Source: Mycolicibacterium sp. (lineage in GTDB: Bacteria > Actinomycetota > Actinomycetes > Mycobacteriales > Mycobacteriaceae). From it: a stretch of 32,218 nucleotides of DNA. Positions 22,625 through 32,218 of the stretch are shown piece by piece. Location of the stretch: the NCBI GenBank assembly GCA_030666145.1, contig DAOUYK010000007.1, forward strand, positions 1 through 32,218, given 5' to 3'. Under the pieces are notes generated by a model. The model did not search any database and was not told the origin of the DNA. It worked only from the letters and a program-made list of their open reading frames with translations. The first letter of the stretch is position 1. Each line of letters starts with the position of its first letter. A program made the translations under genes and the position numbers.

Positions 22625-23980
22625 TCACGAACCCCGCAGGCGCAGCATCAGCCGGGTGCCCCCCAGGGGACTGACTTCAAGCGCAGCTACACCGCCGTGG
22701 ATCTCTGCCTGCTGAGCGACCAGGGCCAGGCCCAGGCCCGACCCTAACCTCGACGCGGTGGTGCCGCGGTGGAAGCGCTCGAACACCGCGACACGTTCGT
22801 CCTCAGGCACCCCGGATCCGTTGTCGTCGACTGCGATCTCGACTCCCTCTGACGAACTGACAACACTGAGCCGAACCTGTGTCGCCCCGCCATGTTTGAC
22901 GGCGTTGGCTATGGCGTTGTCGATGACGAGCCGCAGCCCCGCGGGCATCCCGAGCATCAGAACACTCGTCGATGACGCTAGCGACACATCCAGTCCGGGG
23001 TAGTTGTGCGTCGCGTCGTGGGCCGCGCGATCGAGCAGTTCAGCGACGTCGACGGGGACGAAGTCGTCCACAGTGGTCAACTCCCCCTGCGCCAGCCGCT
23101 CCAACGCAGTCAGCGTCGCCTCGATCCGGGTCTGCGTACGCATCACGTCGCTGATCACCTCTTTGCGCTGCTCGACGCCCAGGTCGAGAGTCGACAGCAC
23201 CTCAAGGTTGGTGCGCATGGCCGTTAGGGGCATGCGCAGCTCATGGGATGCCACGGCCGCGAAGTCGCGCGCCGATTCGAGCGCCTCCCGGGTGCGCTGT
23301 TGCTCGTCACCGACCCGAGCGAGCATGCCCTCCACCGCTTCGGAGATCTCTACCGCCTCCCATACCCCGCGCACCTGCAGTTCATCGGGATTGGACTGCG
23401 CGTTGATGGCACGTGCCTGTTGAGCGAGCAGCCGGAAAGGGTTGACCATGATCAGCCCGATCAACCAACCGATGAGCAGGGTCCCCACGATCACCCCGGC
23501 ACAAATCCAGAACACCCGCCAGTGCAGTGAATCGATGCGGGCCTGCGTTTCGGCGAGCGGCGCTCCGAGCGCGATGGACGCGCTGCCGGTGGTAATTGTG
23601 CGGACGCGGTACTCGACGCCGTCGATCGAGGTATCGGCGTACCCGGCGGCAAGCTCGGGCAACACGACATCAGCTGGGATCGAGACCGTCGTGCCACCGA
23701 ACCGGGCGGTTCGCACCAAGCCGCCCTCAGTGGGCTCGGGGCCGATTCCGTCCCGCGCGCTGCGCAGCAGGGTGTTGACGTCACCAAGGCTCGACAGCGA
23801 GTCGAGTCGCTGGTCGAGCCGATCGTACTGGTCGGTGGTGACGCCCACCCACACCCACACACCGAGGATGAGCACCAGGACGATCACGCCCAGCTGAGCG
23901 AGGGTGACGAGCGACCGCAACGACAGCAGCCGAAGCGGATGCTGCAAGATTCGGAATACGAGGTCCTGGAGTCGCGTCAT
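22625..23980 (-). CDS. Sensor histidine kinase, PrrB-like (orphan here)
   Basis: TM segments, HAMP, VASHELRMPLTAMRTNLEVLSTLDLGVEQRKEVISDVMRTQTRIEATLTALERLAQGELTTVDDFVPVDVAELLDRAAHDA, N-box DNAIANAVKHGG, G-boxes DNGSGVPEDER and GSGLGLALVAQQA; strong resemblance to mycobacterial PrrB as recalled. Confidence 0.93.
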   Translation of the reverse strand: MTRLQDLVFRILQHPLRLLSLRSLVTLAQLGVIVLVLILGVWVWVGVTTDQYDRLDQRLDSLSSLGDVNTLLRSARDGIGPEPTEGGLVRTARFGGTTVSIPADVVLPELAAGYADTSIDGVEYRVRTITTGSASIALGAPLAETQARIDSLHWRVFWICAGVIVGTLLIGWLIGLIMVNPFRLLAQQARAINAQSNPDELQVRGVWEAVEISEAVEGMLARVGDEQQRTREALESARDFAAVASHELRMPLTAMRTNLEVLSTLDLGVEQRKEVISDVMRTQTRIEATLTALERLAQGELTTVDDFVPVDVAELLDRAAHDATHNYPGLDVSLASSTSVLMLGMPAGLRLVIDNAIANAVKHGGATQVRLSVVSSSEGVEIAVDDNGSGVPEDERVAVFERFHRGTTASRLGSGLGLALVAQQAEIHGGVAALEVSPLGGTRLMLRLRGS

Positions 23981-24021
23981 CGGTTCTGCGCCCGCTTATC
24001 TTCGAGAATGCTGCTCATCTT

Positions 24022-25527
24022 TCAGCTACAGGCGGCCATGATGAGTTCGCGCACGCGCGCGGCGTCGGCCTGGCCCTTGGTCGCTTTCATCACGGCTCCG
24101 ACGATCGCGCCGGCAGCCTGGACCTTGCCGCCGCGAATCTTCTCGGCGATGTCGGGGTTGGCCGCCAGCGCGTCGTCGACGGCGGCCTGAATCAACGAAT
24201 CGTCGCGCACCACGGCCAATCCGCGGTCGGTCATCACCTGCTCGGGGTCGCCCTCACCGGCGAGCACACCCTCGACTACCTGGCGGGCAAGTTTGTTGGA
24301 CAACTTGCCGTCGTCAACGAGCCTGACCACCGCGGCGACCTGGGCCGGGGTGATCGCCAAATCGGGCACCGCAACCCCGATCTCATTGGCTTTTTGTGCC
24401 AGGAAGTTTCCCCACCAGGCCTTCGCTTTGTCGCTCGACGCACCGTGGTCGACGGTCTCTGCGATCAGTTCGATCGCACCTATATTGACGAGGTCGCGCA
24501 TAACCTCGTCAGATATGCCCCAGTCCTGCTGAATTCGCTTGCGTGACAACCACGGAAGTTCAGGGATGGTCTGACGGAGCTCCTCGACGTACTCAGCACC
24601 GGGGGCTACCGGTTCCAGATCCGGCTCCGGGAAGTACCGGTAGTCCTGCGCAGTCTCCTTGCTGCGTCCGGCTGAGGTGTAACCGTCCTCGTGGAAATGC
24701 CGAGTCTCCTGCAGAATGGAACCGCCAGAGGTCAGCACCGCGGCCTGCCGCCGCATCTCATAGCGCACCGCCACCTCCACGCTCTTGAGCGAGTTGACGT
24801 TCTTGGTCTCTGTGCGGGTGCCGAACTCCGCCTGTCCGATCGGCTTGAGGGAGACGTTCGAATCGCATCTCATCGAACCCTGATCCATCCGTACATCGGA
24901 TACACCTAAGCCGCGCAACAGATCTCGCAGCGCCGTCACGTAGGCACGCGCGATCTCCGGGGCCCGATCAGCCGTACCCTCGATGGGCTTGGTGACGATC
25001 TCGATGAGCGGCACCCCTGCCCGGTTGTAATCGATCAGCGAGGTCGTTGCCCCCGCGATACGCCCGGTCTCACTGCCCAGGTGGGTCAGCTTTCCGGTGT
25101 CCTCCTCCATGTGTGCCCGCTCGATCTCGACCCGCCACGTCGTGCCGTCGTCCAGTGGTACCTCGAGGTGACCGTTGATCGCGATGGGTTCATCGTACTG
25201 CGAAATCTGGTAGTTCTTGGGCATGTCCGGATAGAAGTAGTTCTTTCTGGCGAACCGGCACCACCCCACGATGTCGCAGTTCAGCGCCAGGCCGATTCTG
25301 ATGGCCGACTCAACGGCGACCTGGTTGAGCACCGGCAGCGAGCCGGGCAAACCCAGACAGACCGCGCACACCAAGGTGTTGGGGTCGGCGCCGAACCTGT
25401 TGGCACACCCGCAGAACATCTTGGTCTGTGTCGAGAGTTCGACGTGGACCTCCAACCCCAGCACCGGGTCGTACTTCGCGAGGACTTCCTCGTAGTCGAG
25501 CAGGTCAGCAGTTGTTGCAACACTCAT
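24022..25527 (-). CDS. gatB: Asp-tRNA(Asn)/Glu-tRNA(Gln) amidotransferase subunit B
   Basis: 501 aa; [64 protein letters not shown]. Confidence 0.98.
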   Translation of the reverse strand: MSVATTADLLDYEEVLAKYDPVLGLEVHVELSTQTKMFCGCANRFGADPNTLVCAVCLGLPGSLPVLNQVAVESAIRIGLALNCDIVGWCRFARKNYFYPDMPKNYQISQYDEPIAINGHLEVPLDDGTTWRVEIERAHMEEDTGKLTHLGSETGRIAGATTSLIDYNRAGVPLIEIVTKPIEGTADRAPEIARAYVTALRDLLRGLGVSDVRMDQGSMRCDSNVSLKPIGQAEFGTRTETKNVNSLKSVEVAVRYEMRRQAAVLTSGGSILQETRHFHEDGYTSAGRSKETAQDYRYFPEPDLEPVAPGAEYVEELRQTIPELPWLSRKRIQQDWGISDEVMRDLVNIGAIELIAETVDHGASSDKAKAWWGNFLAQKANEIGVAVPDLAITPAQVAAVVRLVDDGKLSNKLARQVVEGVLAGEGDPEQVMTDRGLAVVRDDSLIQAAVDDALAANPDIAEKIRGGKVQAAGAIVGAVMKATKGQADAARVRELIMAACS

Positions 25528-25535
25528 GATTCGAA

Positions 25536-25673
25536 TCCTATTAGCATTACCGGTGGATGTGACTCGGCGGCGCTGTGCCGCCCGTCGATGGAATAGATAG
25601 CAGCGTGCAACGCGGTGTCATGGCCGAAAGTCATTTCCGTGCAGTCGATGTCGTTGCCGATTGTCTTAGCCAC
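25536..25673 (-). pseudogene. pfkA: Internal remnant of 6-phosphofructokinase (pfkA) between gatA and gatB
   Basis: Minus strand GTG GCT AAG ACA ATC GGC AAC GAC ATC GAC TGC... gives [46 protein letters not shown], matching the PFK internal region PKTIDNDID-CT-TFGHDTA...AID-HS-AESH-VML; both ends of pfkA are missing. Confidence 0.88.
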
Positions 25674-25676
25674 CGG

Positions 25677-27158
25677 CTACAGCGCAGCCGGCAGAGGACC
25701 ACGTGCGGCCTCGTAGGCCGCGCCCACCCGATAAAGCCGGTCATCGGTCAGCGCCGGCGCCATGATCTGCAACCCAACCGGCAGGCTGTCGTCCTCCGAA
25801 AGGCCCGCCGGCACCGACAGTCCGCAGTGGCCCGCCAAGTTCAGCGGCAACGTACACAGGTCGAACAGATACATCGACAAGGGGTCGTCGACCTTCTCGC
25901 CCAGCCGAAACGCCGTCGTCGGCGTCGTCGGCGATACCAGAACGTCCACGCTGCGGTAGGCCTCGTCGAGGTCGCGCGCGATCAAGGTGCGCACCTTCTG
26001 GGCCTGGTTGTAGTAGGCGTCGTAATAGCCGGCTGACAACGCGTAAGCGCCGATCATGATTCGACGCTTGACCTCGGCACCGAAACCGGCAGCGCGGGTC
26101 AGCGCCATCACCTCTTCGACGCTGTGGGTGCCGTCGTCCCCAACCCGAATGCCGTAGCGCATCCCGTCGAACTTCGCCAGGTTCGACGACACCTCCGACG
26201 GCAAGATCAGGTAGTACGCGGGCAGCGAGTAATCAATGTGCGGGCAATTGACCTCGCGGACCTCTGCACCGAGCGCGGTCAGCTGATCAACCGCGGCATT
26301 GAAGGATTCCAGCACCCCCGACTGGTAACCCTCGCCGCTGCGCAGCTGCTTGATCACCCCGACCTTCACACCGGCCAGATCACCCGTCGCGCCCGCCCTC
26401 GCTGCGCCGACGATGTCGGGCACGGCTGCGCCGACTGATGTCGAATCGCATGGGTCGTGCCCAGCGATGACCGCGTGCAGCAGCGCGGTATCTAGCACCG
26501 TGCGCGCGCACGGCCCGCCCTGATCCAGCGATGAAGCGCAGGCGATCAGACCGTACCGGGACACCGTGCCGTAAGTGGGTTTCACGCCGACGGTTGCGGT
26601 CAGTGCGGCCGGCTGACGAATAGACCCACCGGTGTCGGAACCAATGGCCAACGGGGCTTGGAAAGCGGCCAGCGCGGCCGCGCTACCGCCGCCCGACCCG
26701 CCGGGCACGCGGTCGAGGTTCCAGGGGTTGCGGGTGGGCCCAAACGCGGAGTTCTCGGTTGACGACCCCATCGCGAACTCGTCCATGTTGGTCTTGCCGA
26801 GGATTGGGATGCCTGCCGCGCGCAGCCGTGCAGTCACGGTGGCGTCGTAGGGCGACATCCAGCCCTCGAGGATTTTCGAACCGCATGTGGTGGGCATGTC
26901 GGTGGTGGCGAACACATCCTTGAGTGCCAGCGGGACGCCGGCCAGCGGCGATGGTAGCGGCTCACTGGCGGCGACGGCGTCGTCGACAGCAGCCGCTGCC
27001 GCCAGCGCCTGATCCGCACCAACATGTAGGAAGGCATGGTATTCGCCGTCGGTGGCCGCGATCTGGTCTAGACAGGCCTGCGTCACCTCAGTCGAGGACA
27101 CTTCCCCAGCAGCGATCTTGGCACTCAGCGTGGCCGCGTCCAGCCTGGTCAGGTTCAT
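25677..27158 (-). CDS. gatA: Asp-tRNA(Asn)/Glu-tRNA(Gln) amidotransferase subunit A
   Basis: 493 aa; amidase signature [65 protein letters not shown]. Confidence 0.98.
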   Translation of the reverse strand: MNLTRLDAATLSAKIAAGEVSSTEVTQACLDQIAATDGEYHAFLHVGADQALAAAAAVDDAVAASEPLPSPLAGVPLALKDVFATTDMPTTCGSKILEGWMSPYDATVTARLRAAGIPILGKTNMDEFAMGSSTENSAFGPTRNPWNLDRVPGGSGGGSAAALAAFQAPLAIGSDTGGSIRQPAALTATVGVKPTYGTVSRYGLIACASSLDQGGPCARTVLDTALLHAVIAGHDPCDSTSVGAAVPDIVGAARAGATGDLAGVKVGVIKQLRSGEGYQSGVLESFNAAVDQLTALGAEVREVNCPHIDYSLPAYYLILPSEVSSNLAKFDGMRYGIRVGDDGTHSVEEVMALTRAAGFGAEVKRRIMIGAYALSAGYYDAYYNQAQKVRTLIARDLDEAYRSVDVLVSPTTPTTAFRLGEKVDDPLSMYLFDLCTLPLNLAGHCGLSVPAGLSEDDSLPVGLQIMAPALTDDRLYRVGAAYEAARGPLPAAL

Positions 27159-27454
27159 TCGGCTTCTCCCAGGATCCGTGGGACCGCGAACCGCTCATCT
27201 GCGGACTTCGGCGCTGCTGCCAGCGCCTGCTCCTGAGTCAGCGACGGCCGGGGTACGTCCGGCCGGAAGACGTTGACGTCTTTGAGCGGATTGTCCGTGG
27301 CCTCGACCCCGGTAACGTCGACCGCTTGGATCCGACTGACATGGCCAAGGATCGCGTCTAGCTGTCCGACGAAGCCGTCCAGCTCGCTGTCGGTGAGGGC
27401 AAGCCGGGCGAGGCGTGCCAAGTGAGCAACCTCGTCTCGAGAGATTTGTGACAC
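27155..27454 (-). CDS. gatC: Asp-tRNA(Asn)/Glu-tRNA(Gln) amidotransferase subunit C
   Basis: [85 protein letters not shown] start at 27454; 4-bp overlap with gatA. Confidence 0.95.
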   Translation of the reverse strand: MSQISRDEVAHLARLARLALTDSELDGFVGQLDAILGHVSRIQAVDVTGVEATDNPLKDVNVFRPDVPRPSLTQEQALAAAPKSADERFAVPRILGEAE

Positions 27455-27468
27455 GGCCACAAAGACTA

Positions 27469-27500
27469 GTTCAACCCCACCGTCGTTCAACCCCACCGTC
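27469..27500. repeat. Perfect 16-bp tandem duplication in the gatC / ACT-gene divergent region
   Basis: gttcaaccccaccgtc at 27469-27484 and again at 27485-27500. Confidence 0.95.
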
Positions 27501-27543
27501 GCACTCGCACCCGAGCCACCTGCCGGCCGCGCTCCGTGAAACA

Positions 27544-28212
27544 GTGTTGCCTGTGCCTTCGTATCTGCTACGGGTCAAGCTAGAGGACAGACCGGGCAGC
27601 CTCGGCGCATTGGCTGTGGCACTGGGCTCCGTGGGAGCCGACATCCTGTCCCTCGATGTGGTTGATCGGGCTGTGGGGCTCGCGGTCGACGACCTGGTGG
27701 TCGATCTGCCCCCCGGCGCCATGCCCGACACGCTCATCACCGCTGCCGAGAGGTTCAACGGTGTCTACGTCGACAGCATTCGACCACACACCGGGCTGCT
27801 CGAAGCCCACCGGGAACTGGAGTTGATCGACCACGTCGCCGCAGCGGAGGGCACCCTCCAGCGGCTCCAGGTGCTCGTCAACGAAGCCCCTAGAGTGCTG
27901 CGTGTCAGTTGGTGCACCGTCACCGAGCTCGCCGATTCCCGGCCACGGCGCGTGGTCGGCAGCTCGGGAGCGCCCGAAACTCATGCCGCCGATATGCCGT
28001 GGCTGCCGATCGATAGCGCGGAGGCGCTCGATGCCACCGCGAAGTGGGTACCGCAGGTGTGGCGCGACATGGACACGACGCTGGCCGCCGCGCCCCTGGG
28101 CGATATGCACACCGCTGTTGTGCTGGGACGCCCGGGCGGTCCTGAATTCCGGCCCAGCGAGGTGGCACGCCTGGGCTACCTGGCCGGGATCATCGCAACA
28201 ATCCTGCGCTGA
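27544..28212 (+). CDS. ACT-domain-containing protein (Rv3013-like)
   Basis: [65 protein letters not shown] start at 27544 or 27553 inside ORF 27415..28212. Confidence 0.88.
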   Translation: MLPVPSYLLRVKLEDRPGSLGALAVALGSVGADILSLDVVDRAVGLAVDDLVVDLPPGAMPDTLITAAERFNGVYVDSIRPHTGLLEAHRELELIDHVAAAEGTLQRLQVLVNEAPRVLRVSWCTVTELADSRPRRVVGSSGAPETHAADMPWLPIDSAEALDATAKWVPQVWRDMDTTLAAAPLGDMHTAVVLGRPGGPEFRPSEVARLGYLAGIIATILR

Positions 28213-28263
28213 TTGCGCGACCTCGCGCCACATGCGCGCATCGTATCGCGTTGGGGGCCAAGA

Positions 28264-28836
28264 TCACCGGCCCATGATGGCTAACCCCCAACCGAGATGG
28301 CCGTGCCAAACGCTAGCGATACGCCCACCTTGCACTGCGGGTTTCGGATCTGAGATTGGGCCGCCGAGCGCGCGAATCGTGGCGACAGTCCCATCTAGGT
28401 CGCGCGACCACAGTGCAAGCCCGATCAGCGCCGGACGCTCGCCGGCGGAAACGACCTCGATGAAAGCCTTGCCCACCCGGAAAAAAGCCATCTCCGGCCC
28501 CTTCGGTCCGCGCGGATGAAAGCGTCGACGCGGCTCAATACCCAGGACCGCGGTGAGAGCCACGACGGCTGCGTCCAAGTCGTGCACCGTATAAACAATG
28601 TGATCGACGTGGGTCACTTCGTTTGGGTGCACTGCGCTGCCGGCCGCCGCGCGGCACACGGTATCCACCCCTAGAATTGCAGGTTCAGAACAGATTTCGT
28701 CGAAACCCCAGCCCCGCTCACCCAGGAGCTGGCAGCTCACCTGACCAATCTGAACGACGAAATCATCAACGGCAAATCCGAGCGCCGACCAGGCATGCTC
28801 GTCGCCGGGGACGCCAAGCCAGGTAAGAGTAGCCAT
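28264..28836 (-). CDS. VOC (glyoxalase/bleomycin-resistance-like) superfamily protein
   Basis: VTHVDHIVYTVHDLDAAVVALTAVLGIEPRRRFHPRGPKGPEMAFFRVGKAFIEVVSAGERP. Confidence 0.85.
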   Translation of the reverse strand: MATLTWLGVPGDEHAWSALGFAVDDFVVQIGQVSCQLLGERGWGFDEICSEPAILGVDTVCRAAAGSAVHPNEVTHVDHIVYTVHDLDAAVVALTAVLGIEPRRRFHPRGPKGPEMAFFRVGKAFIEVVSAGERPALIGLALWSRDLDGTVATIRALGGPISDPKPAVQGGRIASVWHGHLGWGLAIMGR

Positions 28837-28889
28837 GACGACTCAACCCTAGCCGAACCACCGAACCCCAACAGTGAGCCTGCGCGGAA

Positions 28890-29375
28890 TCAGCCGGCGG
28901 CGCACCCGGAGATGAACAGCGCACCGGGGATGGTTGCATCGCCGGGGGCGGTAGTTGATGTGGGCATCGTTCCGCACACTTTTGCCTTGTCTTGCAGGAC
29001 CCAGAACTGGCCCTCCTGTTCAAAGACGAAAGAGGTGGGCGCACCCACGCCTGGGTCGCGCGAGTTGGCGAGGATGCCGGCGGTGACCGCCCATCCGTCG
29101 GCACAGAGGAGATCATCGATGGTGTAGACGTTCTCCGGGCCCAAGGCCTGCGCTGCTCCCGTCGCCGCCTCGGCAAGCTCGGCCTTGGTGCAGCTGGTCA
29201 TGCCACCAACAGTCGCGCGGTTCGAGGAGGTAATCGGTGAGGGAGGTGATGCTTCAGTGGATTCACCCGCCGGAGCGGGCGCATTGGGGCTGGAGGCGCA
29301 GGCGGCCGCCAGTCCCACTAGGGCGACAGCGAAGCTCATACCGATGGCGCGGGTCATGGATTTGGTGCGGGTCAT
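28890..29375 (-). CDS. Putative secreted protein / lipoprotein
   Basis: MTRTKSMTRAIGMSFAVALVGLAAACASSPNAPAPAGES: signal peptide, candidate lipobox AAAC, low-complexity linker, then a Cys-containing domain. Confidence 0.75.
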   Translation of the reverse strand: MTRTKSMTRAIGMSFAVALVGLAAACASSPNAPAPAGESTEASPPSPITSSNRATVGGMTSCTKAELAEAATGAAQALGPENVYTIDDLLCADGWAVTAGILANSRDPGVGAPTSFVFEQEGQFWVLQDKAKVCGTMPTSTTAPGDATIPGALFISGCAAG

Positions 29376-29400
29376 GGATTCTTCCTGTCGGGCGCGATTC

Positions 29401-30186
29401 TCACTGGCCAGCTCGGTCGTCGAAGATGGCTACCGCCCGGGTCCAACCAGCTGATGCGGCATGCACCTTAACCGGGAAGCAGGCAACATCGAAACCTTGG
29501 GCAGGAAGCGATTCCAGATTATGCAGCTTCTCGATGTGCGAATAGCCGATGTCGCGTCCAGCCCGATGGCCCTCCCAGATAATGGACGCGTCATGGTTCC
29601 GCGCGTACCGCCGTGCGGTATGAGAGAACGGTGCATCCCAGCTCCAGGCGTCGGTGCCGGTCAGGCGTATGCCTTGCTCAAGCAGGTACAAGGTGGCCTC
29701 GCGGCCCATGCCGCAGCCCTTCGCGACATAGTCGTCGTGCCCGTAGCGGGAGCCGGCACTCGTGTTGACAACAACAATCTCCAGCGGCGCCAAGGTGTGA
29801 CCGATGCGCTTCAGTTCTTGTTCGACATCACTGGCTGTCGCGACGTATCCGTCTGGGAAGTCCCGGAAATCCAGTTTGACCGCGGGTTGCAGACACCATT
29901 CGAGCGGGATCTCGTCGATGGTGATCGCGCGCTGGCCGCCATCCATCGTCGAGGCGTAGTGATAGGGAGCGTCGACGTGGGTGCCGCTGTGTGTGGTGAT
30001 CCGGACGCGCTCGATCGCCCAGCCTTCCCGGTCCGGTAAGTCCTCAACTGTCGCCCCGGGGAAGAATGACACCACCTCCGCCGCGGTCTGCTGATGGTCG
30101 TAGTAGTCGATCTCGGGCAGGTAACTGGGCGGATCTGAAGCAATTCCGGCCCGCAACGGGACCGAGATATCGACGAACCTACGCAT
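29401..30186 (-). CDS. Cyclase family protein (kynurenine-formamidase-like, PF04199 type)
   Basis: ITTHSGTHVDAPYHY matches the HxGTHxDxPxH metal-binding signature; DISVPLRAGIASDPPSYLPEIDYYDH N-terminus. Confidence 0.9.
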   Translation of the reverse strand: MRRFVDISVPLRAGIASDPPSYLPEIDYYDHQQTAAEVVSFFPGATVEDLPDREGWAIERVRITTHSGTHVDAPYHYASTMDGGQRAITIDEIPLEWCLQPAVKLDFRDFPDGYVATASDVEQELKRIGHTLAPLEIVVVNTSAGSRYGHDDYVAKGCGMGREATLYLLEQGIRLTGTDAWSWDAPFSHTARRYARNHDASIIWEGHRAGRDIGYSHIEKLHNLESLPAQGFDVACFPVKVHAASAGWTRAVAIFDDRAGQ

Positions 30187-30227
30187 CCGAGCTCCTCGTG
30201 TATTGGACGGATTTCGTCGGAATTGAC

Positions 30228-30265
30228 CGATGACTCAGCTTCTTCCCGATGACCCAGTTTCTTCG
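30228..30265. repeat. 19-nt imperfect tandem repeat upstream of the cyclase gene
   Basis: cgatgactcagcttcttcc / cgatgacccagtttcttcg, 16 of 19 identical. Confidence 0.8.
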
Positions 30266-30326
30266 ACCTCAACCCCGTCCATCTTGCCGAACGGACCCGG
30301 TTTTCGGGCAGTCCTGTGAGAGCCGG

Positions 30327-32217
<1,891 letters not shown>

Positions 32218-32218
32218 T

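Overview
This is a chromosomal core-gene window from a Mycobacterium-like actinobacterium. It shows strong collinearity with the M. tuberculosis Rv2982c-Rv3014c neighbourhood as I recall it. Gene order: gpsA (partial) | cofC/fbiD - ppk - mutT1 | hupB | leuC-leuD | iclR | tRNA-Glu, tRNA-Gln, gltX, FAH-family hydrolase | MFS | serA-leuB | FAD oxidoreductase | ilvB-ilvN-ilvC | cfp6-like | doxX-like | lppZ | PrrB-like histidine kinase | gatC-gatA-(pfkA fossil)-gatB | ACT-domain protein | VOC - lipoprotein - cyclase cassette | ligA (partial). The most interesting signals lie outside the ORF track: (1) a 23-aa, branched-chain-amino-acid-rich leader peptide, followed by mutually exclusive hairpins and an intrinsic terminator upstream of ilvB; (2) a 46-codon remnant of pfkA between gatA and gatB; (3) an orphan PrrB-like histidine kinase whose H-box carries Met in place of the conserved Thr/Asn linked to phosphatase activity; (4) a ligA whose N-terminal part looks non-mycobacterial while the rest is mycobacterial; (5) a very long Lys/Ala repeat tail in HupB. 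All homology statements come from memory of protein families; no searches were run.
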